Source: Collinsella sp. (lineage in GTDB: Bacteria > Actinomycetota > Coriobacteriia > Coriobacteriales > Coriobacteriaceae). From it: a stretch of 64,000 bases of DNA. The stretch covers positions 30,887 to 94,886 of the forward strand of contig JAGZUC010000005.1 in NCBI GenBank assembly GCA_018380195.1, read 5' to 3'. Shown here piece after piece: positions 55,101-63,448 of this stretch. The notes under the pieces are model-generated. The model worked only from the letters and a program-made list of their open reading frames with translations. It had not been told where the DNA came from and did no database searches. A program made the translations under genes and the position numbers. Numbering within the stretch: the first letter of the stretch is position 1; each line of letters begins with the position of its first letter.

Positions 55101-57851
55101 TTAGGCGTTACGCTTGGCCTCGAGCTTGGCCTGGGCCGCAGCAAGACGCGCGAGCGGCACGCGGTAGGGCGAACAGGATACGTAATCCACGTCGGCCACG
55201 TTGAACAGGCCCTTGATGGACTTGGGGTCGCCGCCGTGCTCGCCGCATACGCCAAAGTGCATACCGGGATTGGTGGCACGGCCCTTCTCGACTGCCATGC
55301 GCACCAGCTCGAGCACCGCCGTGTCGATGGTCTCGAAGGGGTTGTCCTTCAAGATCTTCTTGTGCATGTACAGCGGAATGAACTTGGCCTCGGCGTCGTC
55401 ACGCGAGAAACCGAACGTCGTCTGCGTGAGGTCGTTGGTGCCAAAGCAGAAGAAATCGGCGTGCTGGGCGATCTCGTCGGCGACCATGCAGGCGCGCGGC
55501 AGCTCGAGCATCGTGCCCACGGGAATATTGAGCTCGACGCCCTCTTCGTCGGAAACCTCTGCGATCACGCGCTCGATAACCTCGCGGGTCTGGACATGCT
55601 CGGCCGTAATGGAAACGAGCGGGACCATAATCTCGGGGCGCGGGTCGACACCCTCCTTGATAAGGCGGGCAGCAGCCGTGGCGACGGCGCGAACCTGCAT
55701 GAGCGGCAGATCGCCAAAGACGACGGACAGGCGCACGCCCCGTAGGCCGAGCATGGGGTTGGACTCGACCATGCCGTCGATACGACGCAGGCGGGCGCGC
55801 AGGACGGCAAGCTCTTCCTCGCTGGCGCCAGCGGCTTCCTTCTTGGTGATGGCGACCTCAAGCTCGCGAGGATTATCCAGGAACTCATGAAGCGGCGGAT
55901 CGAGCAGGCGAACGACCACATCGCGACCGGACATGGTCTTAAACATCGCCAGGAAGTCCTCGGTCTGAACCTTGAGCAGGTCGGCCAGGGCCTGCTGCTT
56001 CACGGCCTCATCGTCAGAAAGGATAAAGCTCTGGATGATGTTCTTGCGATCGCCCAGGAACATGTGCTCGGTGCGGCACAGGCCAATAGCCTCGGCGCCA
56101 AACTCGAGTGCGAGCGCGGCGTCCTCGGGGTTATCGGCATTAACGCGCACGTGGTTGGCGTGGCCACCGGTCTCATCCAGACGAATCTCGTCGGCCCAGG
56201 ACAGGATAGTGTCCAGATCGCCGGTGAGCTCGGCCGAAACCAGGTCAACGGCACCGTCGACGACGATGCCCTGGGTGCCGTCGATGGAGATGACATCGCC
56301 CTCGTGCAGCACGCGGTCACTGCCCTCGATGCGCACGACCTTCTCGGCGGCGTCGATATGGAAGCGCTCAACGCCGCAGACGCAGGGCGTACCCATACCG
56401 CGGGCGATAACAGCGGCATGGCTCGTCTTGCCACCGTGGCTGGTCAGGATGCCCTCGGCGGCGACCATGCCCTTCAAGTCGTCGGGGTTGGTCTCCCAAC
56501 GGACCAAGATAACCTTATGACCCTCGTTTGCGCGCGCGACGGCGTCATCGCTCGAGAACACGACCTCGCCCACGGCGGCGCCGGGGCTGGCGTTGAGGCC
56601 ACAAGCCAGAGCCTCGTACTTCTTGGAGGAATCGAACTGCGGGTGCAAGAGTTGGTCGAGCTGCGCGGGATCGATACGGCTCACGGCCTCCTCGCGGGTG
56701 ATGAGGCCCTCCTCAACCATCTCGATGGCAATGCGCAGGGCGGCGGTGGCGGTACGCTTGCCCACACGGGTCTGGAGCATCCAGAGCTTGCCCTGCTCGA
56801 TGGTGAACTCGATATCGCACATATCGCGGTAGTGGTCCTCGAGCGTCAGGAACACGCGCTCGAGTTCCTCGCCAGCGGACTCAAGACCCGGGGTGGCCTT
56901 GAGGTCGGCGATGGGCTCGGTGTTGCGGATGCCGGCGACGACGTCCTCGCCCTGGGCGTTGACCAGAAAGTCACCGTAGAACTCCTTGGTGCCGTCGGCC
57001 GGGTTACGCGTAAAGGCGACGCCGGTCGCAGAGGTCTCGCCCTTGTTGCCAAAAGCCATGGCCTGGACGTTGACGGCGGTGCCGAGCTCGTCGGAGATGC
57101 CGTGCTGCTTGCGGTAAATGCAGGCGCGCTCGTTCATCCAGCTGCCAAAGACGGCCTGGATAGCAAGGCGCAGCTGAAGCTCCGGATCGTGCGGGAAGAC
57201 GGGCTTGCCGTCAGCGACCTCGAGCTCGGGATACAGAGCAGCATCGACGTTGTCGGAGAAAATGCCCTTGAAAGTCTCGACGAGTTCCTGCAGGTCCTCA
57301 GCCGAAAGCTCGGAGTCGACGCGGACGCCGGCGACCAGGCGGGCCTGGGTCAGGGCGTTCTCGAACAGGTCGGCATCAACGCCCATGACGACGTTGGAAA
57401 ACATCTGGATAAAGCGGCGGTAGCTATCCCAAGCAAAGCGCGGGTTTTGCGTCTGGGCAATGAGACCCTGAACGGAGTCGTCGTTGAGACCCAAGTTGAG
57501 GACCGTGTCCATCATGCCGGGCATGGAAAACGGAGCGCCCGAGCGAACCGACACGAGCAGCGGATCGGAGGCGTCGCCGAGCTTCTTGCCACAGCGGGCC
57601 TCGAGGTCCGCCTCGGCGGCAACGATCTCATCGAGTGCGCCCTCGGGCCACACGTTACCGGCGCCGGAGTACTCGACACAAGTCTGGCAGGTAATGGTAA
57701 AGCCACCGGGAACCGGCAGGCCGATACGGCTCATCTCGGCAAGGTTAGCGCCCTTACCGCCAAGCACGAAGTTCATGGACTTGTCGCCCTCGGTGACACA
57801 GGTGCCCTGGGCGTCGGTTCCAAAACGGTAAACCCTCTTGCAATCGCTCAC
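55101..57851 (-). CDS. ppdK: Pyruvate, phosphate dikinase
   Basis: PPDK interconverts pyruvate, ATP and phosphate with PEP, AMP and pyrophosphate, giving pyrophosphate-linked glycolysis or gluconeogenesis in anaerobes. The 916 residues contain the ATP-grasp start L-G-G-K-G-A-N-L-A-E-M near 30, the swivelling phosphohistidine domain with G-G-K-T-S-H-A-A-V-I-A-R-G-M-G near 465, and the PEP/pyruvate barrel ending G-T-N-D-L-T-Q-T-T-F-G-F-S-R-D-D and C-G-E-H-G-G-D-P. GTG 57851 follows AAGGGGAAG by four bases; another in-frame GTG lies seven codons upstream at 57872. It is a single-gene unit. Confidence 0.97.
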   Translation of the reverse strand: MSDCKRVYRFGTDAQGTCVTEGDKSMNFVLGGKGANLAEMSRIGLPVPGGFTITCQTCVEYSGAGNVWPEGALDEIVAAEADLEARCGKKLGDASDPLLVSVRSGAPFSMPGMMDTVLNLGLNDDSVQGLIAQTQNPRFAWDSYRRFIQMFSNVVMGVDADLFENALTQARLVAGVRVDSELSAEDLQELVETFKGIFSDNVDAALYPELEVADGKPVFPHDPELQLRLAIQAVFGSWMNERACIYRKQHGISDELGTAVNVQAMAFGNKGETSATGVAFTRNPADGTKEFYGDFLVNAQGEDVVAGIRNTEPIADLKATPGLESAGEELERVFLTLEDHYRDMCDIEFTIEQGKLWMLQTRVGKRTATAALRIAIEMVEEGLITREEAVSRIDPAQLDQLLHPQFDSSKKYEALACGLNASPGAAVGEVVFSSDDAVARANEGHKVILVRWETNPDDLKGMVAAEGILTSHGGKTSHAAVIARGMGTPCVCGVERFHIDAAEKVVRIEGSDRVLHEGDVISIDGTQGIVVDGAVDLVSAELTGDLDTILSWADEIRLDETGGHANHVRVNADNPEDAALALEFGAEAIGLCRTEHMFLGDRKNIIQSFILSDDEAVKQQALADLLKVQTEDFLAMFKTMSGRDVVVRLLDPPLHEFLDNPRELEVAITKKEAAGASEEELAVLRARLRRIDGMVESNPMLGLRGVRLSVVFGDLPLMQVRAVATAAARLIKEGVDPRPEIMVPLVSITAEHVQTREVIERVIAEVSDEEGVELNIPVGTMLELPRACMVADEIAQHADFFCFGTNDLTQTTFGFSRDDAEAKFIPLYMHKKILKDNPFETIDTAVLELVRMAVEKGRATNPGMHFGVCGEHGGDPKSIKGLFNVADVDYVSCSPYRVPLARLAAAQAKLEAKRNA

Positions 57852-58026
57852 GATACTTCCCCTTCCATGCACTTACGCGCACGACCGTGGTAACGAATCG
57901 ACCCACCGGATGCGGGCCGTGAGGGAACTATACGGCGCGTTTTGGGCAGGCTTGCGCAGAGGACGCGGGGGTTGGTAAACGTGGTAAATATGGCGGTAAA
58001 CGGTAGGTAAAGGTGGTCACCTTATG

Positions 58027-58057
58027 AAGATACCAGTACAACGTAGTCGCAGGTCAA
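58027..58057 (-). promoter_or_regulatory. Possible ppdK promoter
   Basis: On the minus strand TTGACC (58052-58057) and TATCTT (58027-58032) are spaced by 19 bases, longer than ideal. It would give a leader of about 170 bases. Confidence 0.4.
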
Positions 58058-58070
58058 AAGCGGTATAAAC

Positions 58071-58088
58071 TGCTAAAACGCTTTAGCA
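58071..58088. promoter_or_regulatory. LacI/CcpA-type operator-like palindrome
   Basis: TGCTAAAACGCTTTAGCA is an 18-base palindrome with eight of nine pairs matching and a central CG, the shape of LacI-family and cre sites. It lies 13 bases upstream of the possible ppdK -35 box, an activator-like position. The regulator is not in the window. Confidence 0.4.
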
Positions 58089-58201
58089 AAAAGCTGTAAT
58101 TATTGGAATGGAATCTCTTAAACTACGCAATAGCCAAGAAAGACAAAATCTATCAGAAGTATTTGTCCCAGGGATTTTGGTCAGAGTAGCTAATTTGGGA
58201 C

Positions 58202-58277
58202 GGGGCTATTTTAGCCACCCCGGCAGATAGCGCGAATGCTTTGGCGGAGTAACGGCCGGGGTAGCTAAAAAAGCCCC
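58202..58277. repeat. Long inverted repeat with 30-base loop
   Basis: Arms 58202-58224 and 58255-58277 match at 21 of 23 positions. The left arm also contains GCTATTTTAGC-like self-complementary sequence. Upstream lies the 11-mer ATTTTGGTCAG that also occurs at 4980-4990. Neither strand has a proper T tract at its end, so a terminator is unlikely. Confidence 0.7.
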
Positions 58278-58483
58278 ATTACAGTTTGAGTCGTCCGAAA
58301 GGGCGGCTCCTTACTAGTTCTGGTAATACGATTGAGCCGTACCGATGGTCGCTGGCCGACCGCGACCGCGACGCGGCCTCCACCCGAGACCCCCATCTCG
58401 ACACATAGCCCGTCATCCGACGAAAGCGCGCAGGTCGTCCTGTATAGGCGCATGGTGTCCCCCTCCGCCGCAAGAGGGAAACG

Positions 58484-58521
58484 AAAAAGCCCCTCTTTGC
58501 CACTACGGACAAAAGGGGCCT
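58484..58521 (-). terminator. Terminator of the ABC transporter genes
   Basis: On the minus strand AGGCCCCTTTTG (58510-58521) pairs with CAAAGAGGGGCT (58488-58499), followed by TTTTT. It is about 75 bases past the last remnant codon of the broken ABC gene. Confidence 0.85.
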
Positions 58522-58597
58522 CCCAGGGGAAACGTGTTACAAAGCCTTCTTTGCAGGACGATGAAGATCAGAAACCCAACGTCGTACGCGTAGGGAC

Positions 58598-59197
58598 TTA
58601 CCCAACACCCACGCCATTTCGATCTTCTGGGCCTTCAACGCCACGTCCCGATAAGCATCCGGGCATCGGAATGACCTCGTCGCAAGCCGCAAGCATCTCT
58701 TCGTCATGAGTGACAACAATTACAATATGGTCTCTCTTAACCTCATGAAGCAATTTAATTAGCGCGCTCCGGCTCTTCGCATCAAGCGCTGAAGTTGACT
58801 CAAGAAACAACATGACGTCCGGCGATTTCAACATCTGCCGCACAATTGCGATGTTCTGCTTCTCCCCGCCGGACACCCCTCCTTTCTTGCTGCCAAGCAT
58901 CGCTGCCGCCCCGTTCTCCGCAGCGGCAATCATTTTGTCTAACCCCAATATGGCAAGCATCCGATTCAGTTTGTCGGCCTCGAAATCATCAGAAAGCAGC
59001 GTAAGATTATCGAGGATCGTCCCCCCAACAATAGGGGGCTCTTGCTCCGTAATGCCAACTCGGCACCGCCGCAATGCGTATCGGTCGATGCGACGCTGTG
59101 ATACCCCGTTGTAGAGGACGGCCCCTTCCGTGTTATCTGGATATAGACCCAATATCACTGACAGCAGCGAGCTCTTCCCCGAGCCATTTCTTCTTGC
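58598..59197 (-). pseudogene. Broken ABC half-transporter, ATPase part only
   Basis: About 199 open codons encode most of an ABC ATPase. Walker A N-G-S-G-K-S-S is at the very start, then a Q-loop in G-I-T-E-Q-E-P, signature G-G-V-S-G-G-E-K-Q, and an H-loop in V-V-T-H-D. Walker B is altered: L-F-L-E-S-T-S-A-L-D in place of hydrophobic-D-E-P-T-S. A stop codon lies eight bases before the Walker A codons, and the whole transmembrane domain is missing. In another frame 59198-59283 encodes what may be the old N-terminus (with L-E-F-G-L-A-R-H-G-V-I-F-P). An internal deletion with frame change is the simplest reading. It follows an intact ABC gene on the same strand, so the two once probably formed a heterodimer. 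Confidence 0.75.
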
Positions 59198-59283
59198 TTA
59201 CTGTTTTTCTTATATTGTAACGATTTTCGATAAGAGGAAAGATTACTCCATGACGCGCAAGCCCGAACTCTAAGCGTTTCCCA

Positions 59284-60888
59284 TCAGCATTGCCCATTTT
59301 TCGGATCGAAATCCAAATCCAGCTTCCTATCGCATGCTGAAATCAAATCCTGATCATGGCTTACAACAAGAATTAGCTGATCGAAGGGATTTCGATGAAT
59401 ATACTCCGTGAACTCCCGACGGCTTTCTTCATCTAAATCGTTCGTTGGTTCATCGAACACAAGCACTTCCGGCTGCCTGCGAAGTGCTGCGAATATCCTT
59501 AGCTTTCGATACTCTCCACCAGAAAGGTCTCTACAATTCTTGCCTTTTAACGATTCGACGGTTCGATAGAAACTCGGCACAAGCTCTCGGAGGTTTTCGC
59601 TCGATCCCCGAATCGACGTCCTCTCAAGGTAATTCTCCACCGTTTCGTTCGGAATAAAGAGCTTTTGCGGGCACACCGCAAACAGGTCCCGTCGGATCGT
59701 CTCCATATCGAGCTCTTCATATGGCACCGACCCCAAAGCCCGATGTCCCCCAGCAGAATATAGTCCAAGGAGCACCTTCAGAAACGTGCTTTTTCCGCAT
59801 CCGTTCGGCCCGGTAATGGCATAGGTTTTTCCTTCCTCCACCTCCACGGAGAGGTCGCGGTATAAGTAGGGCTTTCCCGCGTATCGGTACGCGATGTTGG
59901 ACAACGATATGCTCTCCACGTGCCCAACCGTGAGGGTGCCGCGGTCCTCGGCGTCCTCCGTCAGAGCCCCCAATCGGTCGAACGAGGCCCTTGCGTCCTG
60001 ATACGATTTGAAATAATTCAAAAAATACTTGAAGCATCCGAACGCCATCGAGTAATACGAGTTCACCATTGTGAACTCGCCTAAGCTCATTCTTCCGCTC
60101 AATATTTCCATCCCGGAGATCACGAGCAGTGCCCCCCGAAACACAGACGAGATCAGGCCGTCGCTTGATGTGGCCAGATTCGAGACCCTACTTGCTTTCA
60201 TGTAAATCGGGTAGTACCCCTCGAATACCCCTTTGAGCGTCCGAGCGCTCTGGTTATATGCGCCATCGCACTTAATGTCAAACAACTGCGACAGCTCGCC
60301 GCTCACGGACGCGAAAAGCTTACTCAAACCCTCCTTGTTCGCAAGCGAACTGTTGTACAACGGCTTTTTCAACGCCCTGAATAAAATGAAGTACGCAACA
60401 AGCGAACATGCACTTAACACCAGGAACACCGGATTAATCGAAAACAGGATGATGCATATCAACACAACCAGAACGATGTTAAGCCCGATCGTCAGGAAGT
60501 TGTTCACGACAAACGATGACACCGCATTCGAATCCGCATACACCCTCTGCGTTGTATAGGATGGATCCGCCTGCTCCCCCTTTTCCAGGGGCCCCCGTTC
60601 AAACGACTCACACGTGGTCCCCATCAGTCTCGTCGTCATCTCCAAGATGACGCGCGATACGTTCACGCCCATCGCATACGACATGAAGGAGGCCGATATC
60701 CCTATGCCCGCAACAAAGGCCGCAAACCATACGACGCGAGATGGGTCCCTATTCGTCACGAGAAAGTCTACAAACCCACCGTTTAAGGCGGGCATGATGC
60801 ACGAGAGAGCGAAATTAACCAGCATGAGAATCACGAAAAGCCGTGACCCTTTACACCGAAACAACTCGTGAACCGTCTTCTTAAACAT
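59284..60888 (-). CDS. ABC exporter, fused membrane and ATPase domains
   Basis: A 534-residue half-transporter. Hydrophobic helices at about 18-40, 52-72, 125-160 and 240-265 form the type IV exporter membrane domain. The ATPase has Walker A G-P-N-G-C-G-K-S-T near 365, signature L-S-G-G-E-Y-R-K-L, Walker B V-L-V-F-D-E-P-T-N-D-L-D, and V-V-S-H-D. There is no peptidase C39 domain. Start ATG 60888 follows GGGAG; TTG 60903 and ATG 60900 are weaker. G+C is clearly below that of the core genes, consistent with transfer. Export of the peptide encoded at 62197 is an inference from proximity. Its probable partner is the broken gene downstream. Confidence 0.88.
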   Translation of the reverse strand: MFKKTVHELFRCKGSRLFVILMLVNFALSCIMPALNGGFVDFLVTNRDPSRVVWFAAFVAGIGISASFMSYAMGVNVSRVILEMTTRLMGTTCESFERGPLEKGEQADPSYTTQRVYADSNAVSSFVVNNFLTIGLNIVLVVLICIILFSINPVFLVLSACSLVAYFILFRALKKPLYNSSLANKEGLSKLFASVSGELSQLFDIKCDGAYNQSARTLKGVFEGYYPIYMKASRVSNLATSSDGLISSVFRGALLVISGMEILSGRMSLGEFTMVNSYYSMAFGCFKYFLNYFKSYQDARASFDRLGALTEDAEDRGTLTVGHVESISLSNIAYRYAGKPYLYRDLSVEVEEGKTYAITGPNGCGKSTFLKVLLGLYSAGGHRALGSVPYEELDMETIRRDLFAVCPQKLFIPNETVENYLERTSIRGSSENLRELVPSFYRTVESLKGKNCRDLSGGEYRKLRIFAALRRQPEVLVFDEPTNDLDEESRREFTEYIHRNPFDQLILVVSHDQDLISACDRKLDLDFDPKNGQC

Positions 60889-60984
60889 GCCAGCTCCCAT
60901 CAAGCGGCCTTTTATCCAAAACTGAATATGTTCGCCGCTTAATCGCTCCCATATATCCCTTGTTGTTAATCCTTGCTCAAGACA

Positions 60985-61338
60985 CTATCTCGGGCTGCGG
61001 TGCCCAGGATTCCATTTCACCTTTATATACATACGAATAGGCCCCCTATTTGCATAGGCAAGCGCGGCGATTATAACGGCAGCCACCATCAGGCCGAGAA
61101 TAGCCCTTTTGTCCGGAAAAAGGGACGAGAGAAAAAGGCATATTGCGGAGAAAACTACAGACGCCCCCACCACTTGGTTTGCGCCTAGAGACTCGGCCGT
61201 CCGCTTTGCCTCCTCTAAACGCTCTCCCGATAGCAATGACATTCCGGCAAGCAATCCCGTGAGCTTGCCTCGATATATCATTATTCCGAACACCAGCAGC
61301 AGGCATGACCCCACCATTGGAACCACAACGTCCGACAT
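60985..61338 (-). CDS. Small DUF3784-like membrane protein
   Basis: A 117-residue protein with three hydrophobic helices (about 5-24, 54-72 and 78-93). After the first helix it has R-G-K-L-T-G-L-L-A-G-M-S-L-L-S-G-E, resembling the G-K-x-x-x-L-I-A-G-Y-N-T-M-S pattern of DUF3784 proteins, which often neighbour ABC exporters or peptide loci. ATG 61338 follows GGAG by eight bases. It is followed by the ABC gene after 96 bases on the same strand. The radical SAM remnant begins just upstream on the other strand, so this gene's own promoter region has probably been replaced. Function is unknown. Confidence 0.65.
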   Translation of the reverse strand: MSDVVVPMVGSCLLLVFGIMIYRGKLTGLLAGMSLLSGERLEEAKRTAESLGANQVVGASVVFSAICLFLSSLFPDKRAILGLMVAAVIIAALAYANRGPIRMYIKVKWNPGHRSPR

Positions 61339-61374
61339 CGCCATCACTCCAGTCCATTCCTTGTCATCGAATCC

Positions 61375-62184
61375 TTGCGGCGGCTCAGCGCATCTGGCGT
61401 CAAATGCAACCTCGTGTCAAACGGTCTGCTCGCAAACTCAAATACTTTGCATGAGCTCGAACGCGCCGGTTTAAACGGCATACAGTTTAGCCTCGATGGC
61501 CTACGCGATTCTCACGAACATATGCGAGGACTCTCGGGATTATACGACCGGGTGCTCGACGCCATCGATATCACGCTGAACGAAACCTCACTGCACCTTT
61601 CAATTGCCTTTTGTCCGACATCGTTCAATGTCGACGATTTCAAACCAGTTTGCACGATGCTTCGAGACAAGCTGAAATCGTCGGGTAGAACTGACCGAAT
61701 TGACCTTAGAGTTCAGCCGCTCATGCTCCTCGGTAGAGCCCGAAGAAACCGCACGATTCGCCCTTCGAATAATCAATACCGTCGGCTAGTCAACACGATC
61801 AATGACCTTCGATACGATCCGGACTATCGAGGCTATTTCATGCTTGAGTGGGGCGACCCCATCGACCACTTGGTCAGATTCCCTCAACTGCAAATGCAAT
61901 TTGACCAAGTGGCCATCCACGCCAATGGCGATATCGTCGCATCCCCCTATATACCTCTCATCATCGGAAACGTTCGCAAACACAGCCTTCAGGAATACTA
62001 CGATGCCGGAATGGCAACCGTTTGGGATAAGCCCGTTGTTACCGCGTTGGCCAATCGTATGCACTCGATTGACGAGATGGAAGAGATCTCATCGTTGATT
62101 GCAGACATCAATATGGACGGCGACCTCTATATCGACCTGATCGACGATGATCTAGGCGACCTGAGCGTCCTGTCACAATTCTAA
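61375..62184 (+). pseudogene. N-terminally truncated radical SAM peptide maturase
   Basis: The 269-residue frame matches the middle and C-terminal part of a radical SAM/SPASM-type peptide-modifying enzyme. It has S-N-G near residue 20 (the T-N-G position) and I-Q-F-S-L-D-G near 36-42. The C-terminal A-N-G-D-I-V-A-S-P-Y and I-G-N-V-R-K-H-S-L-Q-E-Y-Y correspond to the SPASM/twitch region but without its cysteines. The first roughly 90 residues, including the C-x3-C-x2-C cluster motif, are absent. Upstream codons in the same frame show no homology and run into the divergent membrane-protein gene. No ribosome binding site precedes TTG 61375. It is probably inactive, but the C-terminal part is undisturbed, so the break may be recent. 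Confidence 0.75.
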
Positions 62185-62196
62185 GGAGATGTTCCC

Positions 62197-62379
62197 ATGT
62201 ATGAGACCCCAGAAGTAGAGAAGATGGATTCCAAAACCGGCCCCGTTCCCGTTGTGGTCAACTTTGCAGCCGTCGTGGATAACGTAGTCGCAGCCGTCTA
62301 TGATGCCGTCGTTGCGGCCTACGCATTCTGGTACTCGGCAGACAACGACGGCACCGGGACGAGTGCAGCACAGAACTAG
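62197..62379 (+). CDS. Putative RiPP precursor peptide with octad repeats
   Basis: A 60-residue peptide starting at ATG 62197 with AAGGAG eight bases upstream, 12 bases past the radical SAM stop. Residues 1-15 form a charged leader beginning M-Y-E-T-P-E-V-E. Residues 16-31 are very rich in valine and alanine, and residues 24-47 are three eight-residue units: AAVVDNVV, AAVYDAVV, and a third starting A-A-Y and ending in aromatics F-W-Y-S. The tail (48-60) is G/T/S/N/D-rich. There is no cysteine, so thioether chemistry is excluded; epimerisation or aromatic crosslinks would fit a radical SAM partner. No named family was recognised. It could alternatively be a small secreted or membrane-active peptide. 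Confidence 0.7.
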   Translation: MYETPEVEKMDSKTGPVPVVVNFAAVVDNVVAAVYDAVVAAYAFWYSADNDGTGTSAAQN

Positions 62380-62959
62380 TCGCCGGCTCATCGAGCAATC
62401 GCCTCGCCTATCACTGCATGCGATTGACTGCGCAGCCCCAGCCAACGCCCAAAGCGCCTTGAAGAGCTGCTTGTAACATTCGTTCATTCAACAGCGAGAT
62501 CTCTTCACCATTCTCGGCCGGCCCGACAGATCGACACATCAGTCGGGCCGGCCAGACTTATACAACGCGGCGACTCCGCTCACGCCACCCCCCCCCGAAA
62601 CTCACGCTGTCATCACACGGGCAATCAACAGTGAATCCTGTTATGCGACATGGGCAAACGGCCACGTGCGCGATTAAAACGAATTCACTTAACAGACTTC
62701 AAGAATGCTTTAGCACCGCAGGATGGCCATACGCGGAGCGCGGCACGCATAAGCCAAAAGCGGCATTAAAAGCCATCCCCTTCCCTGCTGAATGCGCGTC
62801 CTAGCCCATCAACCGGTCGGACCATCGCGAAGATGATCCGTGCTTCCATACTGCAATGCGATATCAAGCATCACGAATAGTCCCCGCCCAACGGGGTTCT
62901 CCCCTCCGCAGGCGTTTCGGAACCCGCCCCCATCCCAAATTCCCACGCAGCGGCCGCGT
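62380..62959. other. 580-base stretch without a recognised gene
   Basis: Apart from the hairpin at 62516-62553 it holds a run of nine or more C near 62588-62596 and a short A+T-rich segment near 62670-62710. No reading frame has both a ribosome binding site and protein-like composition. Confidence 0.5.
62516..62553 (+). terminator. Hairpin after the peptide gene
   Basis: A perfect 12-base stem (GGCCGGCCCGAC at 62516-62527 with its complement at 62542-62553) encloses a 14-base loop. It lies 137 bases past the peptide stop. The tail AGACTTATAC is not a T tract, so termination is uncertain. Confidence 0.5.
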
Positions 62960-63448
62960 TCACCGCCGCCGCGGGGGCCCTAGCTCCCCCGCGGCGCGGG
63001 CACGGGCGGCGAGGTCGGATGTGAAAGCCGGACCGCAGAGGTATCGAGCGCACGCGGCCAGGGCCTCGAGGGCGCCTGGCGGGTAGGGAGATCCGAGCAT
63101 GAGGCAGGACAACGCGCAGGCCCGCAAAAGGTTCACGAGCTCCCCCGCGACGCGGCAGACCCTCGGCTGCCCCTCGTAAAGGATGCAGAAGACACGGTCG
63201 AGGTCCGACGGTTCGACCAGGCTGTACCGGCAGTCCGCGTACAGTGCGCAGCCCCTCCCGCGCGGGTCGCCGTCCGAGTCCTCATCCGGCTCATGATGGC
63301 GCACCTCGACCCAAAGGCCCTCCAACACATCGTCGAACCCGAAATCGAGCTCCGCCTGGACGCTCTCGCCGAACGCATCGCCCAGGGCGAGCTCCGGCAC
63401 CTTCGTCACACGGCCGTCCAGCCACTCAATCTCTGTCATCGCGCGCAT
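62960..63448 (-). CDS. Unrecognised G+C-rich protein
   Basis: A 162-residue product that matches no family I know. It begins M-R-A-M-T-E-I-E-W-L-D-G-R-V and is acidic in the first half (V-R-H-H-E-P-D-E-D-S-D-G-D). Six cysteines lie between about 68 and 137, not arranged as a clear metal site, and the second half is alanine- and leucine-rich with a short R-R-R end. ATG 63448 follows GGAAGGGG by eight bases, and the codons have the third-position G+C bias expected of a real gene. The start E-W-L-D-G-R-V-T-K-V-P resembles small DUF2442-like proteins, which begin with an antitoxin-like strand pair, but this is tentative. Confidence 0.5.
   Translation of the reverse strand: MRAMTEIEWLDGRVTKVPELALGDAFGESVQAELDFGFDDVLEGLWVEVRHHEPDEDSDGDPRGRGCALYADCRYSLVEPSDLDRVFCILYEGQPRVCRVAGELVNLLRACALSCLMLGSPYPPGALEALAACARYLCGPAFTSDLAARARAAGELGPPRRR

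Larger units (their letters stand above)
57852..58597. other. 746-base intergenic region between ppdK and the ABC locus
   Basis: No gene is convincing. It holds the probable ppdK promoter (58027-58057), a LacI/cre-like palindrome (58071-58088), a long inverted repeat (58202-58277) and the terminator of the ABC genes (58484-58521). A short stem with a GAAA loop lies near 58291-58308. The region marks the switch from core genome to patchy accessory sequence. Confidence 0.6.

Noticed and set aside
55887..57893. 668-codon plus-strand frame antisense to ppdK
   Set aside because: A shadow of ppdK; no protein-like motifs.
58265..58709. Several overlapping short frames upstream of the ABC remnant
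   Set aside because: They run through a terminator and inverted repeats and differ in frame with no start signals.
62584..62597. Poly-C run as a phase-variation tract
   Set aside because: No gene start or promoter lies beside it, so slippage would have no visible target.
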